Source: Pseudophaeobacter profundi
GTDB taxonomy: Bacteria > Pseudomonadota > Alphaproteobacteria > Rhodobacterales > Rhodobacteraceae
Reading direction: 5' to 3'
Assembly (NCBI RefSeq): GCF_029697505.1
Contig: NZ_JARJEF010000016.1
Location: 1 to 54,194 of the forward strand
Length of the DNA: 54,194 nucleotides
The number at the start of each line of letters is the position of its first letter. The stretch's first letter is position 1. This document shows positions 24,627-33,850 of the stretch, piece by piece. Below the pieces are notes generated by a model that was not told the origin of the DNA, made no database searches, and worked only from the letters and a program-made list of their open reading frames with translations. The position numbers and the translations under genes were made by a program.

Positions 24627-25979
24627 ATGACTTTTGACCGCTTCTCCCGCCTGGCGTCAATCCCGGCCCTGATGTTTTGTGCCCTGCTGTATACTGCCGC
24701 CGCAGTGCAGGCGGCCTCTATTACCTTGTTGCGGGATGCGGATATCGAACAGGGCCTGTCGAGACTGGCCGCGCCTGTGCTGCAGGCCGCAGGGTTGAAT
24801 GCAAAACGGGTGCGTGTGCTGGCGGTGAACGACTCACAGTTCAACGCCTTTGTCTTGGACAGCCGGACGATTTTTTTGCATTCTGGCCTAATCCTCAAAT
24901 CCACCAGCCCCGAAATGCTGCAAGCGGTGATCGCCCATGAGGCGGCCCATATCAGCAACGGCCATCTGGCGCGGCGGATGCAGAACATGCGCTCTGCAGG
25001 ATCGGCGGCCGGGCTTGGCTTGGCGCTGGCCGCGCTGGCCGCGGCAAGCGGTTCTCCCGAGGCCGCAGCGGGAATCGCTATTGGCAGTCAAACCTCTGCA
25101 CTGCGGGGGTTTTTATCCCATACCCGCGCTGAAGAATCCTCGGCTGATCGGGCAGCTGCCAGCTATCTAAGAGCAGCCGGGATCAATCCGCAGGGTCTGG
25201 TCGATGTACACCAGCTCTTTGCCGGACAAGAGGTCCTGAGCGCCGCCCACCAGGATCCCTACATGCGCTCGCACCCGCTTAGCCGGGATCGGATTCGCGC
25301 TGCCAAGGCCTTTGTTGCCGCCACTGGTGCCGCCCCTCATCCCAACCCGCAGGCAGACTATTGGTTTGCGCGGCTACGCGGCAAGCTATCGGGCTTTACC
25401 CGCGCGCCGAAATGGAGCCTGCGTCGCGCCACGGATGAGAGCCATAAAGACATCCAGCTTATGCGCGAAGCCATCGCCCATCACAGGCGCCGCAACCTGT
25501 CAAAGGCGCTGCGCGCGATCAATGCTGCCTTGGCAATCCGGCCCAATGATGCCTATTACCACGATCTCAAGGGGCAGATTCTGTTTGAACACCGCAACTG
25601 GAACGCCGCCAAGAATAGCCTGGCACGGGCGGTGCAGCTGGTCCCGTCAGATGCGTTGCTCCTGGCCAGCTATGGGCGGGCGCAACTCGCCGCCGGAGCG
25701 CCGCGCGAGGCCCTGAAGACGATGGAAAAATCCCGCAATCTGGATTTTCGCAATACGCTTTTGCTGCGGGATATGTCACAGGCCTACGCCAAGACCGGTC
25801 AAAACGGAATGGCAGCCGTGGTAACCGCCGAACGCTATGCCCTTGCCGGGCGTCTGGACGATGCAGGCCTGCACGCCAAACGTGCCACCGCCCTCTTGCC
25901 GCGTGGGTCTGCCACCTGGCGGCGGGCCCAGGATGTCTTGGTGGCCTATGAACAAAGTCAGAAAAGGAAACGACGATGA
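24627..25979 (+). CDS. Periplasmic M48 metallopeptidase with TPR region (BepA-like)
   Basis: About 450 residues. A signal peptide (LMFCALLYTAAAVQA, residues 15-29) leads to an M48 domain with the zinc motif HEAAH (His104, Glu105, His108) in VIAHEAAHISNGH and the third ligand region RAEESSADRAA. The C-terminal third has tetratricopeptide repeats (LSKALRAINAALAIRPND, NWNAAKNSLARAVQLVPSD). This is the layout of BepA/YfgC, which degrades or assists misassembled outer-membrane proteins. An ATG at 24603 would add eight residues; 24627 starts directly before the signal peptide. The stop codon overlaps the next gene's ATG by four bases, so the two are translationally coupled. Confidence 0.88.
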   Translation: MTFDRFSRLASIPALMFCALLYTAAAVQAASITLLRDADIEQGLSRLAAPVLQAAGLNAKRVRVLAVNDSQFNAFVLDSRTIFLHSGLILKSTSPEMLQAVIAHEAAHISNGHLARRMQNMRSAGSAAGLGLALAALAAASGSPEAAAGIAIGSQTSALRGFLSHTRAEESSADRAAASYLRAAGINPQGLVDVHQLFAGQEVLSAAHQDPYMRSHPLSRDRIRAAKAFVAATGAAPHPNPQADYWFARLRGKLSGFTRAPKWSLRRATDESHKDIQLMREAIAHHRRRNLSKALRAINAALAIRPNDAYYHDLKGQILFEHRNWNAAKNSLARAVQLVPSDALLLASYGRAQLAAGAPREALKTMEKSRNLDFRNTLLLRDMSQAYAKTGQNGMAAVVTAERYALAGRLDDAGLHAKRATALLPRGSATWRRAQDVLVAYEQSQKRKRR

Positions 25980-26746
25980 AATCTCTCTCACGCAGGGTCA
26001 CTGGGGCCACAACCGCCCTGATGCTGGGGCTGGGCAGCCTGCCGGCGCAGGCCTTTGATCTGGGTGCCATGTCCAAAGATGAACGCGCGGCCTTTGGCGC
26101 AGAGGTGCGTGCCTATCTGATGGAAAACCCCGGTGTCATCATCGAGGCCGTCAACCTGCTGGAACAACAGCAGGCCGCGCAAGAGGCCAACCGCGACGAA
26201 GCCATGGTCGCGGCCAATATGGAAGAGCTGTACAATGACGGCTATTCTTGGGTTGGTGGCAACCCCGAGGGCGATATCACCCTGGTTGAATTCATGGATT
26301 ATCGCTGTGGCTATTGCCGCAAGGCCGCCCCCGAGGTTGCCAAGCTGTTGCAGACCGATGGCAACATCCGCCTGATCGTCAAGGAATTCCCGATCCTTGG
26401 CGAAGCCTCTGTCTTTGCCTCGCGCTTTGCGGTGGCGGCCAAGCAGGTGGCGGGCGACGACGCCTATGAACAGGTGCATGACGCCCTGATCGCGATGGGC
26501 GGAGAGCCAAACGAGGTCACCCTGCGCCGTCTGGCCGACGGGCTCTCGCTGGATGCAGATGCGATTATTGCCGCAATGGATACCGAGGCCGTCACGGAAG
26601 AACTGCGCCGCACCCGCGCCCTGGCGCAGAACCTGGCGATTTCGGGCACGCCGACCTTTGTTCTGGGCGACCAGCTGCTGCGCGGCTACCTGCCGGCCGA
26701 TCAGCTGAAAGCCCTGGTCGACGAACAGCGCGAAGAAAACAGCTGA
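25976..26746 (+). CDS. Periplasmic DsbA/ScsC-like thiol-disulfide oxidoreductase
   Basis: 256 residues. A signal peptide ends at PAQAFD (about residue 26). Residues 35-70 (ERAAFGAEVRAYLMENPGVI) match the ScsC N-terminal dimerisation helix. The thioredoxin fold has the active site Cys111-Gly-Tyr-Cys114 in FMDYRCGYCRKAAPEV and the cis-Pro in SGTPTFVLGD. Relatives act as disulfide oxidases or isomerases in the periplasm. It begins in an ATGA overlap with the M48 peptidase, suggesting a shared envelope-protein quality-control role. A strong terminator follows 22 bases after the stop. Confidence 0.93.
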   Translation: MKSLSRRVTGATTALMLGLGSLPAQAFDLGAMSKDERAAFGAEVRAYLMENPGVIIEAVNLLEQQQAAQEANRDEAMVAANMEELYNDGYSWVGGNPEGDITLVEFMDYRCGYCRKAAPEVAKLLQTDGNIRLIVKEFPILGEASVFASRFAVAAKQVAGDDAYEQVHDALIAMGGEPNEVTLRRLADGLSLDADAIIAAMDTEAVTEELRRTRALAQNLAISGTPTFVLGDQLLRGYLPADQLKALVDEQREENS

Positions 26747-26768
26747 TCGCGACCTCTATCAACAAAAC

Positions 26769-26795
26769 AAAAGGGCGCTGGTGTGGCGCCCTTTT
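26769..26795. terminator. Bidirectional terminator between DsbA-like gene and ispG
   Basis: AAAAGGGCGC-TGGTGTG-GCGCCCTTTT: a 6-bp GC stem extended by A/T pairs, with A and T runs on both sides. It closes the peptidase/oxidoreductase transcript (+) and can close ispG (-). Confidence 0.9.
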
Positions 26796-26861
26796 CGTAT
26801 AATTCTTTGATTTCATGTAGGGCACCGGCGCAAAACCCCTGCCCCGCTACGCTGGCACCAA

Positions 26862-27992
26862 TCAGGCCTCGGCAGCCTGGGCGGCCTCTTGCGCGTCGAT
26901 GGCTGCAGCCTTCTTCTCTACCTCTTCGACGATATGGTCCACCATGGCAGCATTGCTCATCTTATGGCTGGCCTTGCCCGCCAGATAAACCATGCCAGAG
27001 CCAGCGCCGCCGCCAGTAAAGCCCACATCCGTCATCAGGGCCTCACCAGGACCGTTCACAACACAGCCAATAATCGACAGGCTGAGGGGCGTGTGGATAT
27101 GGGCCAGCCGCTCTTCCAGCGCTTCGACCGTCTTGATCACGTCAAACCCCTGGCGCGCACAGGACGGGCAAGAGATAATGTTGACGCCACGATGGCGCAG
27201 GCCAAGGGATTTGAGGATCTCAAAGCCAACCTTGATCTCTTCGACCGGATCCGCCGACAGGCTGACGCGCAGGGTATCGCCAATGCCCATCCAAAGCAGC
27301 TGACCCAGGCCAATGGCGGATTTTATCGTCCCCGAGACAAAGCCACCCGCCTCGGTAATGCCTAGATGGATCGGAGCATCCGTCGCTTCGGCCAACTGTT
27401 GATAGGCAGCGGCAGACATAAAGACATCCGAGGCCTTGACCGAAATTTTGAAGTTGTGAAAATCGTGATCTTCCAGGATCTTGATATGATCCAAGCCGCT
27501 TTCGACCATGGCTGCAGGACAGGGTTCACCGTATTTTTCCAGCAGGTGCTTTTCCAGCGATCCGGCATTGACGCCAATACGAATGGCGCAGTTGTGGTCG
27601 CGCGCCGCCTTGATCACCTCGGCAACCCGCTTTTCATCGCCAATATTGCCCGGATTGATCCGCAGACAGGCAGCCCCGGCTTCGGCCGCCTCAATCCCGC
27701 GCTTATAGTGAAAGTGAATATCAGCCACGATCGGCACCGGGCTTTCGGCGACGATTTCTTTCAGCGCCTTGGAAGAGGCCTCATCCGGGACAGAAACCCG
27801 AACCAGATCCGCCCCCGCTTCGGCGGCGGCCTGCACCTGGGCAATGGTGCCGGAAATATCGGTGGTCAGGGTATTGGTCATGGTCTGCACCGCGATGGGC
27901 GCATCGCCGCCAATGGCCAGGTTGCCAACATGGATCTGGCGACTTTTGCGGCGCTCGATATTGCGCCAGGGGCGAATGTGATTCATCGACAT
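26862..27992 (-). CDS. ispG: 4-hydroxy-3-methylbut-2-enyl diphosphate synthase
   Basis: 376 residues from [20 protein letters not shown]. IspG reduces MEcPP to HMBPP in the non-mevalonate isoprenoid pathway. The TIM-barrel part has [20 protein letters not shown] and [10 protein letters not shown]. The [4Fe-4S] ligands are Cys275 and Cys278 ([14 protein letters not shown]) and Cys310 ([12 protein letters not shown]), with the fourth ligand Glu317 in the same loop. GGGA about nine bases upstream supports 27992, although ATG 27986 is possible. The C-terminal tail ending in an Ala/Gln/Glu-rich run is longer than usual. It follows the RodZ-like gene on the same strand after about 250 bp. Confidence 0.96.
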   Translation of the reverse strand: MSMNHIRPWRNIERRKSRQIHVGNLAIGGDAPIAVQTMTNTLTTDISGTIAQVQAAAEAGADLVRVSVPDEASSKALKEIVAESPVPIVADIHFHYKRGIEAAEAGAACLRINPGNIGDEKRVAEVIKAARDHNCAIRIGVNAGSLEKHLLEKYGEPCPAAMVESGLDHIKILEDHDFHNFKISVKASDVFMSAAAYQQLAEATDAPIHLGITEAGGFVSGTIKSAIGLGQLLWMGIGDTLRVSLSADPVEEIKVGFEILKSLGLRHRGVNIISCPSCARQGFDVIKTVEALEERLAHIHTPLSLSIIGCVVNGPGEALMTDVGFTGGGAGSGMVYLAGKASHKMSNAAMVDHIVEEVEKKAAAIDAQEAAQAAEA

Positions 27993-28248
27993 GCAGACTG
28001 ATCCCGGTTGATCCTCATTACCGGTTAGATACGGGCTCCGCCCCGGCGCTGCAATGGGGCGACCAACGGGCAAGCCCGGCAAAAGCACTTTCTTTGGCCG
28101 AAAAGACCAAGCCCCCCTGGATGAAACAGATCAACAGGCGGGCAACACGGCACAGCCTGGACCCGCGATCACAACAATAAGACATGGGTCGATGCATCGA
28201 AAGCCCGCGCAAAATCCCGATAAGGGGTCGGCACAGCCGTAAGGCAAT

Positions 28249-29508
28249 TTATTCGCTGGCAGGTTTCTGGGTTTGCAATGATGCCACCATGGTGGCCAGG
28301 GCGCTGTTTTTCACATCCGCCAGATCAGCCACTTCAAACCGATCCAGCACACCGTCAACCGAGAGATCGATGTTCTTGCTCACCTGGCCACGATCGCCCA
28401 CCGGGCCAAAGTGATTGCCGTTGACGGCAAAGTAAATCGCGCCGCTTTCGCCGGTGCGCAGCTTTGGCGCCTCTTCGGTGAGCGGCACTGTGAAGCTGTC
28501 ACCGGCGTTCATGATTGTTTCATAGATGACCGAGCCATCGGCGACGGTCACCTGCACCCAAGAGGGGCGCACCGCAACCATTTCAACCCCAGGAGAGACG
28601 GTTTCGACAACCTGTGGCACGCCCGCCCCCGCAGGGCCGTCGGCTGGCAGGCTGGCATCCGCCAGGAGCACACTGGGCAGTTCTTCGGGCACGGCAAAGT
28701 TACCCAGGCTGCGCGGATCAAGCGTTGCGATGGGGGCATCACGCGCTGTCAGAACCGGCACATCCAATGCCTGCGGACGATACAAACGATCCAGGGCCTC
28801 GGTCGCGGGGTCGCTGACAGCATTTGCCGCCGTCATCGCATCGCCAAGACGGCGCGCGGATTGCAGCGGGTCGACATCTGCCAAAACCAGCGGCGTCTGT
28901 TCCACCGGGGCGAATTGCACCTGCTGCACTTCTTTCAGGATGCTCAGCCCACCATAGCCAATACCGACGATAAGGCCGACAAGCACCAGCAGAGAGCCGA
29001 TAGCGCGCGGTTCAATATGGCTGAAGACCCCAGCATCCGCCGGTGCAAAGGGTGTGGTTGGGGTGGTAAAGGCACCACTGCCCAGACCACCGCTGGTGGT
29101 GGTGACCGGACGGGGCAGTGCTTTACGCGACGAAGCCTGGGAGGACATGCCATGCGCAACAGAAAAGCCGCTTTCGCGGCAAAACGTTTCAAAAGCAACC
29201 TCGGGATCCATGTTCAGATAGCGCGCGTAAGAACGCACATAGCCGGCGATAAAGCCTGGCGTATCAAAAACGGAGGGTTCGGAATTTTCAATGGCAGCGA
29301 CGTAAGAGGCCTTGATGCGGAGTTCGCGCTGCACATCGAGCAGGGATTTCCCCATGGTCGCCCGCTCGCCACGCATCATATCCCCGAGGCGCATCTCATA
29401 ATCATCGAAGCTCTTCAGAGCAGGAATCTCTTCATGCTCCTTCGACTTGCGCAAAGTGAGGCGCCTCATCATGCCCGCTGTCCCATCATAGCCTGCCGCA
29501 ATCGACAT
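28249..29508 (-). CDS. RodZ-like helix-turn-helix membrane protein (DUF4115)
   Basis: 419 residues. An N-terminal helix-turn-helix of the RodZ type (residues about 45-115: GKSLLDVQRELRIKASYVAA, FIAGYVRSYARYLNMD) is followed by a Ser/Pro/Thr-rich linker, a membrane helix at about 170-192 (GSLLVLVGLIVGIGYGGLSI) and a periplasmic DUF4115 domain near the end (SWVQVTVADGSVIYETIMNA, FAVNGNHFGPVGDRG). RodZ links MreB to the wall machinery; in alphaproteobacteria relatives are similar in layout but often of unknown role. ATGs at 29472 and 29469 are alternative starts. It lies between hemA and ispG on one strand, a neighbourhood often seen for rodZ and ispG. Confidence 0.85.
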   Translation of the reverse strand: MSIAAGYDGTAGMMRRLTLRKSKEHEEIPALKSFDDYEMRLGDMMRGERATMGKSLLDVQRELRIKASYVAAIENSEPSVFDTPGFIAGYVRSYARYLNMDPEVAFETFCRESGFSVAHGMSSQASSRKALPRPVTTTSGGLGSGAFTTPTTPFAPADAGVFSHIEPRAIGSLLVLVGLIVGIGYGGLSILKEVQQVQFAPVEQTPLVLADVDPLQSARRLGDAMTAANAVSDPATEALDRLYRPQALDVPVLTARDAPIATLDPRSLGNFAVPEELPSVLLADASLPADGPAGAGVPQVVETVSPGVEMVAVRPSWVQVTVADGSVIYETIMNAGDSFTVPLTEEAPKLRTGESGAIYFAVNGNHFGPVGDRGQVSKNIDLSVDGVLDRFEVADLADVKNSALATMVASLQTQKPASE

Positions 29509-29603
29509 CTCAGGGCACTCACCGAATCACATCGAGATTCAGCTGTACCTTTTCATTGAGTAAGACATAACACACTCAACCGCTTTGAACACAAAACTGT
29601 GCT

Positions 29604-30839
29604 TTAACCGGCCAGTTCGGCACGATTCAGCGCACAATGCGCCCAAAGACTGTCCATTGCCTGGACCAGGTGGTCGATTTCTTTTGGCCCATGCACCGGC
29701 GAAGGCGTGAAGCGCAGCCGTTCGGTGCCCCGTGGCACAGTTGGGTAGTTGATCGGCTGCACGTAGAGGCCGAACTCTGACAGCAGCATATCGCTGAGTT
29801 TCTTGGTATGCACAGGATCGCCAACAATCACCGGCACGATATGGCTGCCGTGGTCGATGATCGGCAGGCCCAGACCTTTCAGCCGCAGCTTCAGCGCCTT
29901 GGCCAATGCCTGGTGTTCGTCGCGCAGCTCGGGGTGCTCTTTCAGATAGGCGACCGATGCCGCTGCCCCGGCTGCAACCGCAGGCGACAAAGAGGTGGTG
30001 AAGATAAAGCCCGGCGCATAAGAGCGGATCGCATCGCACATTTTGTTCGAAGCCGCGATATAGCCGCCCATCACACCAAAGGCCTTGGCCAGGGTGCCGT
30101 TGATGATGTCGATACGGTGGGCCAGATTATCGCGTTCAGTCACACCGCCACCGCGCGCCCCGTACAAACCCACGGCATGCACTTCGTCGATATAGGTCAG
30201 GGCACCAAATTCATCCGCCAGATCGCAGATCTCCTGAATTGGTCCAAAATCGCCATCCATGGAATAAACCGATTCAAAGGCGATCAGTTTTGGCGCGCCC
30301 GGATCGTCTGCCTCTAGCAGCTGGCGCAGATGCGCCACGTCGTTGTGGCGGAAAACACGTTTGTCACCACCATTGCGCCGCACCCCTTCGATCATCGAGG
30401 CATGGTTCAGCGCATCAGAGTAGATGATCAGCCCCGGAAACAGCTTGGGCAGCGTCGACAGGGTGGCATCATTGGCAATATAGGCGGAGGTGAACAACAG
30501 CGACGCCTCTTTGCCGTGCAGGTCAGCCAGCTCTGCCTCTAGCCGTTTGTGATAGACCGTGGTCCCAGAAATATTGCGCGTCCCACCAGAGCCTGCCCCG
30601 GTGGCATCAATGGCGTCGTGCATCGCCTGCAACACGACGGGGTTTTGCCCCATGCCAAGATAGTCATTGCCACACCAGACCGTGATGTCCTGGCTGCTGC
30701 CATCCGGGCGGGTCCAAACGGCATGAGGAAACTGGCCATTTCGGCGCTCGATATCGATAAAGGTGCGATACCGCCCCTCTTCGTGAAGGCGATCAATGGC
30801 GGCATCAAGTTTCGCGGAATAGTCCACCGGCTTCTCCAT
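29604..30839 (-). CDS. hemA: 5-aminolevulinate synthase (Shemin pathway)
   Basis: 411 residues. Condenses glycine and succinyl-CoA to 5-aminolevulinate, the first step of haem and tetrapyrrole synthesis in alphaproteobacteria. Visible motifs: [25 protein letters not shown], the PLP ring region [17 protein letters not shown] and the PLP lysine Lys252 in [26 protein letters not shown] closes the domain. The start at 30839 ([10 protein letters not shown]) is at the usual place for the family; the frame is open 24 codons further up, but without homologous residues. A consensus-like FNR box lies 144 bp upstream, fitting oxygen control of tetrapyrrole synthesis. Confidence 0.96.
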   Translation of the reverse strand: MEKPVDYSAKLDAAIDRLHEEGRYRTFIDIERRNGQFPHAVWTRPDGSSQDITVWCGNDYLGMGQNPVVLQAMHDAIDATGAGSGGTRNISGTTVYHKRLEAELADLHGKEASLLFTSAYIANDATLSTLPKLFPGLIIYSDALNHASMIEGVRRNGGDKRVFRHNDVAHLRQLLEADDPGAPKLIAFESVYSMDGDFGPIQEICDLADEFGALTYIDEVHAVGLYGARGGGVTERDNLAHRIDIINGTLAKAFGVMGGYIAASNKMCDAIRSYAPGFIFTTSLSPAVAAGAAASVAYLKEHPELRDEHQALAKALKLRLKGLGLPIIDHGSHIVPVIVGDPVHTKKLSDMLLSEFGLYVQPINYPTVPRGTERLRFTPSPVHGPKEIDHLVQAMDSLWAHCALNRAELAG

Positions 30840-31250
30840 AGCTATCTCAAGGCGCCGATCCGGCAGCGCTGGCTGTGTATCTGGAACGCAGTTGGCTGGT
30901 CGCAAACTCATTCATATTAGTGAATAGGTACCAAATGCGTATCGTCTCTTCAAGCTGATAGGCCGCAAGACGCGTAACAACTTTGATGTAGGTCAAATAA
31001 ACCTATAGCAATCGCCCGGCAAGAAGCTCAGCGCCCGCTTTCCCCCCTAAACCGGCAAATCCGCTGCGACAAAAGTTCCAAATGCAGCTGATTGGAAACC
31101 CAATGGGGTCATTATCGCTGCCGCAGCCACGTCCCGCGCAGGCCAAACGCACAGGCTGGCAGATCTGGCTGGCAGATCTGGCCCCCGGCATTTGAGGCTG
31201 CTAGGGTCCCGGCATCACTTCTCAATTCCCACCAACTGCCGGAGAAAACA
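30840..31250. other. 411-bp divergent intergenic region (hemA / M20 peptidase)
   Basis: No gene is seen. It holds an FNR-type box (30983-30996) and a perfect 13-bp tandem duplication GGCTGGCAGATCT (31154-31166 and 31167-31179). Promoters for both flanking genes must be here. Confidence 0.5.
30983..30996. promoter_or_regulatory. FnrL-type anaerobox upstream of hemA
   Basis: TTGATGTAGGTCAA matches the FNR/FnrL consensus TTGAT-N4-ATCAA in nine of ten defined bases. hemA of Rhodobacter species is known to be under FnrL control, so the placement makes sense. It lies 144 bp upstream of the hemA start codon. Confidence 0.7.
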
Positions 31251-32639
31251 ATGTCGCTGAACGACGTGCTTGATCGGATTGACACAGAGCTTGACGCCGC
31301 CACAGAGCGCCTGCTGGAGCTGCTGCGCATCCAATCCATTTCCACTGACCCCGCCTTCAAGGCCGACTGCGACAAGGCCGCCGATTGGCTGGTTGCAGAT
31401 CTCAACAGCATCGGCATCCCGGCGCAAAAACGCCCCACCCCCGGCCACCCGATGGTGGTGGGCCATATCGGTGAAGAAAATACCGAAGCGCCGCATGTGC
31501 TGTTTTATGGCCACTATGACGTCCAGCCAGTTGACCCGCTGAACCAGTGGACCACGCCGCCCTTCGAACCACAGCTGGAAGAGACGGAAAACGGCACCGT
31601 CATTCGCGGTCGCGGTGCCTCGGATGACAAGGGGCAGCTGATGACCTTTGTCGAAGCCTGCCGCGCCTGGAAAGCAGTCCATGGCTCTCTGCCCTGCCGC
31701 ATCACCTTCTTCTTTGAAGGCGAGGAAGAAAGCGGCTCTCCCTCGCTGGTGCCCTTCATGAAAGAACACGCCGCCGAGCTGAAGGCGGATCTGGCGCTAA
31801 TCTGCGACACCTCGATGGTGTCGCGCGGGGTGCCGTCGATTTCCTCGCAGCTGCGCGGCATGGTCAAGGATGAATTCACCCTTGTTGGGCCACGCATCGA
31901 CCTGCATTCCGGTCATTACGGCGGACCCGGCCTGAACCCCCTGCGGGAAATGTCACGCATCATCGCCTCTTTCTATGACGAAGACAGCGGCGCGGTTGCA
32001 GTGGAGGGCTTTTACGAGGGGGTCGAAAAGGTGCCAGCCGAACTGCTGCGCCAATGGGAGGCCTCGGGCTTTGATGCCAAGGATTACCTGGGCAATGCAG
32101 GCTACACCCAGGCCCATGGGGAAAAAGACTACACCATCCTTGAACAGCAATGGGCCCGCCCGACGCTGGAAATCAACGGCATCTGGGGCGGCTATAACGG
32201 CGCGGGCTCCAAAACCGTGATCCCATCCGAAGCCCATTGCAAGATCACCTGCCGTCTGGTCGGCGACATGAATCCAGATGCCGTGCGCGACAGGTTGCGC
32301 AAACATGTCGAAGCCCAGGTGAAACCGGACTGCAAAGTGGTCTGGAACAACGATCTGGAAGGATCTCGTGCCTCGGTGATGGATATTTCCCGCCCCGAAT
32401 TCGAAGCCGCCCGCGGTGCGCTCAGCGATGAATGGAAACGCGAAGCCGTCTTCTGTGGCATGGGCGGCTCTATCCCGATTGCTGGATTCTTCAAATCGAT
32501 CCTGGGCATGGAATCGATGCTCGTCGGCTATGCCAACGAGGATGACGCGATCCATTCGCCCAATGAAAAATACGACCTCAAGAGCTTCCACAAGGGCACC
32601 CGTTCCTGGGCGCGCATCCTGGATGCCTTGAGCAAATAA
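31251..32639 (+). CDS. M20 family metallo-dipeptidase
   Basis: 462 residues. Two-zinc M20 peptidase: VLFYGHYDVQPVDP gives the first His-Asp ligand pair, RGASDDKGQ the bridging Asp, FFFEGEEESGSPS the catalytic Glu and next ligand, LALICDTSM another Asp, and the final His is in HSPNEKYD. The dimerisation domain lies between about residues 210 and 360. Length and motifs fit the dipeptidase/CNDP group (COG0624) rather than succinyl-diaminopimelate desuccinylase. GGAG eight bases before 31251 fixes the start; the frame is open upstream without coding character. It stands alone, divergent from hemA, and is probably cytoplasmic. Confidence 0.9.
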   Translation: MSLNDVLDRIDTELDAATERLLELLRIQSISTDPAFKADCDKAADWLVADLNSIGIPAQKRPTPGHPMVVGHIGEENTEAPHVLFYGHYDVQPVDPLNQWTTPPFEPQLEETENGTVIRGRGASDDKGQLMTFVEACRAWKAVHGSLPCRITFFFEGEEESGSPSLVPFMKEHAAELKADLALICDTSMVSRGVPSISSQLRGMVKDEFTLVGPRIDLHSGHYGGPGLNPLREMSRIIASFYDEDSGAVAVEGFYEGVEKVPAELLRQWEASGFDAKDYLGNAGYTQAHGEKDYTILEQQWARPTLEINGIWGGYNGAGSKTVIPSEAHCKITCRLVGDMNPDAVRDRLRKHVEAQVKPDCKVVWNNDLEGSRASVMDISRPEFEAARGALSDEWKREAVFCGMGGSIPIAGFFKSILGMESMLVGYANEDDAIHSPNEKYDLKSFHKGTRSWARILDALSK

Positions 32640-32649
32640 CGACCATCAG

Positions 32650-32673
32650 GAGGGGCCGCCACATCGGCCCCTC
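32650..32673 (+). terminator. Hairpin downstream of the M20 peptidase gene
   Basis: GAGGGGCCG-CCACAT-CGGCCCCTC is a perfect 9-bp stem 10 bases after the stop codon, but no T run follows. It may end transcription weakly or protect the 3' end. Confidence 0.5.
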
Positions 32674-32835
32674 TACCACAGGCGCCCCGGCTGCGTCGTA
32701 CCAAAGCCTCTGCACCTCTCCTACAGGGAAATATGTGCGATATTCGCCCAGATCCCAGCCTGCTTTAAGACTTGCTTAGCCAGATCTTGCGAGACTGGGC
32801 AGGAATATTACTGCCCTTGCGAATGGAGACAGACA

Positions 32836-33057
32836 ATGCCGCATAGCAAATTCAAACGTCCTGCCGGTTTTGAAGGAATCCAGAGCGATCCGGAAGAAAG
32901 CTACCGCGCGGGCTATCAACACGGGGTGCGGGTCATGCTGCGCCACCTGGAAGCAAAGCCGACACCAGACATGGAACGCCTGACAGAGTGGGTCAACTCA
33001 GAATTGACCGCCTGGCGCCACGATACCCAGGCCGAACCCACGCCCCCTGCCCCCTGA
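32836..33057 (+). CDS. Small unknown protein, 73 residues
   Basis: MPHSKFKRPAGFEGIQSDPE begins a 73-residue charged protein without a signal peptide or membrane segment. GGAG is nine bases before the ATG, and the body (ESYRAGYQHGVRVMLRHLEA) looks like an amphipathic helix; the end is Pro-rich. No family is recognised. A weak hairpin CAGCCCC/GGGGCTG followed by TTT (33095-33116) may terminate it. It lies between the M20 peptidase and the tRNA-Asp cluster. Coding status is supported by the ribosome binding site and composition only. Confidence 0.6.
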   Translation: MPHSKFKRPAGFEGIQSDPEESYRAGYQHGVRVMLRHLEAKPTPDMERLTEWVNSELTAWRHDTQAEPTPPAP

Positions 33058-33228
33058 TCCCGGCGGCATCCCTGATGCGGTGAAACAGATTGTCCAGCCC
33101 CTGCACGGGGCTGTTTGCCCATCTAGGGCTTTGCCGCGCAGCGCCCGGAATATGCCGTGCCCAGGGTGGGCATCGCTTCCAGTGCGGCTTTTCCGCAAGA
33201 AAATTATATGATCATATATGGTGAAAAG

Positions 33229-33305
33229 TGGCGCGGTTGACGGGGCTCGAACCCGCGACCCCCGGCGTGACAGGCCGGTACTCTAACCAGCTGAGCTACA
33301 ACCGC
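33229..33305 (-). tRNA. tRNA-Asp (GTC), copy 1
   Basis: Minus strand, 77 bases including encoded CCA. Acceptor stem GCGGTTG/CAACCGC, discriminator G, D-arm AGCTCAGCTGGTTAGAGT, anticodon GTC in CCTGTCACG, T-arm GCGGGTTCGAGCCCCGT. Furthest from the promoter of three near-identical genes. A 14-bp palindrome TATATGATCATATA (33205-33218) lies just downstream. Confidence 0.97.
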
Positions 33306-33347
33306 GCATCTATGCCTTTTCAGGCCACCCAAAGGGCACAAGGAAAG

Positions 33348-33424
33348 TGGCGCGGTTGACGGGGCTCGAACCCGCGACCCCCGGCGTGACAGGCCGGTAC
33401 TCTAACCAGCTGAGCTACAACCGC
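33348..33424 (-). tRNA. tRNA-Asp (GTC), copy 2
   Basis: Identical in sequence to the copy at 33229, with CCA encoded and the same GTC anticodon. The 42-bp spacer to copy 1 suggests processing from one precursor. Confidence 0.97.
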
Positions 33425-33504
33425 GCATTTTCCTTCTTCTGTGGCTTGCGCCACATTCCCCATCCGGAGCGGGATTTGATATGCTCAAATCAAACAGGCA
33501 GCAG

Positions 33505-33581
33505 TGGCGCGGTTGACGGGGCTCGAACCCGCGACCCCCGGCGTGACAGGCCGGTACTCTAACCAGCTGAGCTACAACCGC
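33505..33581 (-). tRNA. tRNA-Asp (GTC), copy 3
   Basis: Identical in sequence to the other two, with CCA encoded. It is the first transcribed gene of the cluster, separated from copy 2 by 80 bp. A candidate promoter lies 40 bp upstream. Confidence 0.97.
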
Positions 33582-33620
33582 GTGCTGCCCATCCAGCGTT
33601 GCTGCTGAATGTTGGGCTGT

Positions 33621-33648
33621 AATATTCCCAGCACTCGGGGATCGTCAA
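33621..33648 (-). promoter_or_regulatory. Candidate promoter of tRNA-Asp cluster
   Basis: On the minus strand TTGACG (33648-33643) and AATATT (33626-33621) with a 16-bp spacer, 40 bases upstream of the first tRNA. Box sequences and distance suit a strong stable-RNA promoter. Confidence 0.5.
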
Positions 33649-33850
33649 GCGGTGTTTTGGCATTTTCTCCGCTTTGGTCGAAAAAAATAGCCAAAACATC
33701 CTAACTATTTGATTTTCATAACTTCGATTGCGCTCACCCGGACCGCCAGCGCCATTTCAGATGCGGTAGCCCAGAATCGGGCACAGCCCGCACAGCGGCG
33801 CTGGTCGGGATTTACCAATCCGGAGTGCGGCCTGATGCAGCAAAAGCCGA

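Noticed and set aside
33347-33562. 71-residue frame antisense to tRNA-Asp genes
   Set aside because: It is the well-known spurious reading of tRNA-Asp complements (GLEPATPGVTGRYSNQLSYNR-type) and has no ribosome binding site.
33229-33581. Regularly spaced repeat as CRISPR array
   Set aside because: The repeated units are full tRNA-Asp genes of 77 bases with unequal spacers.
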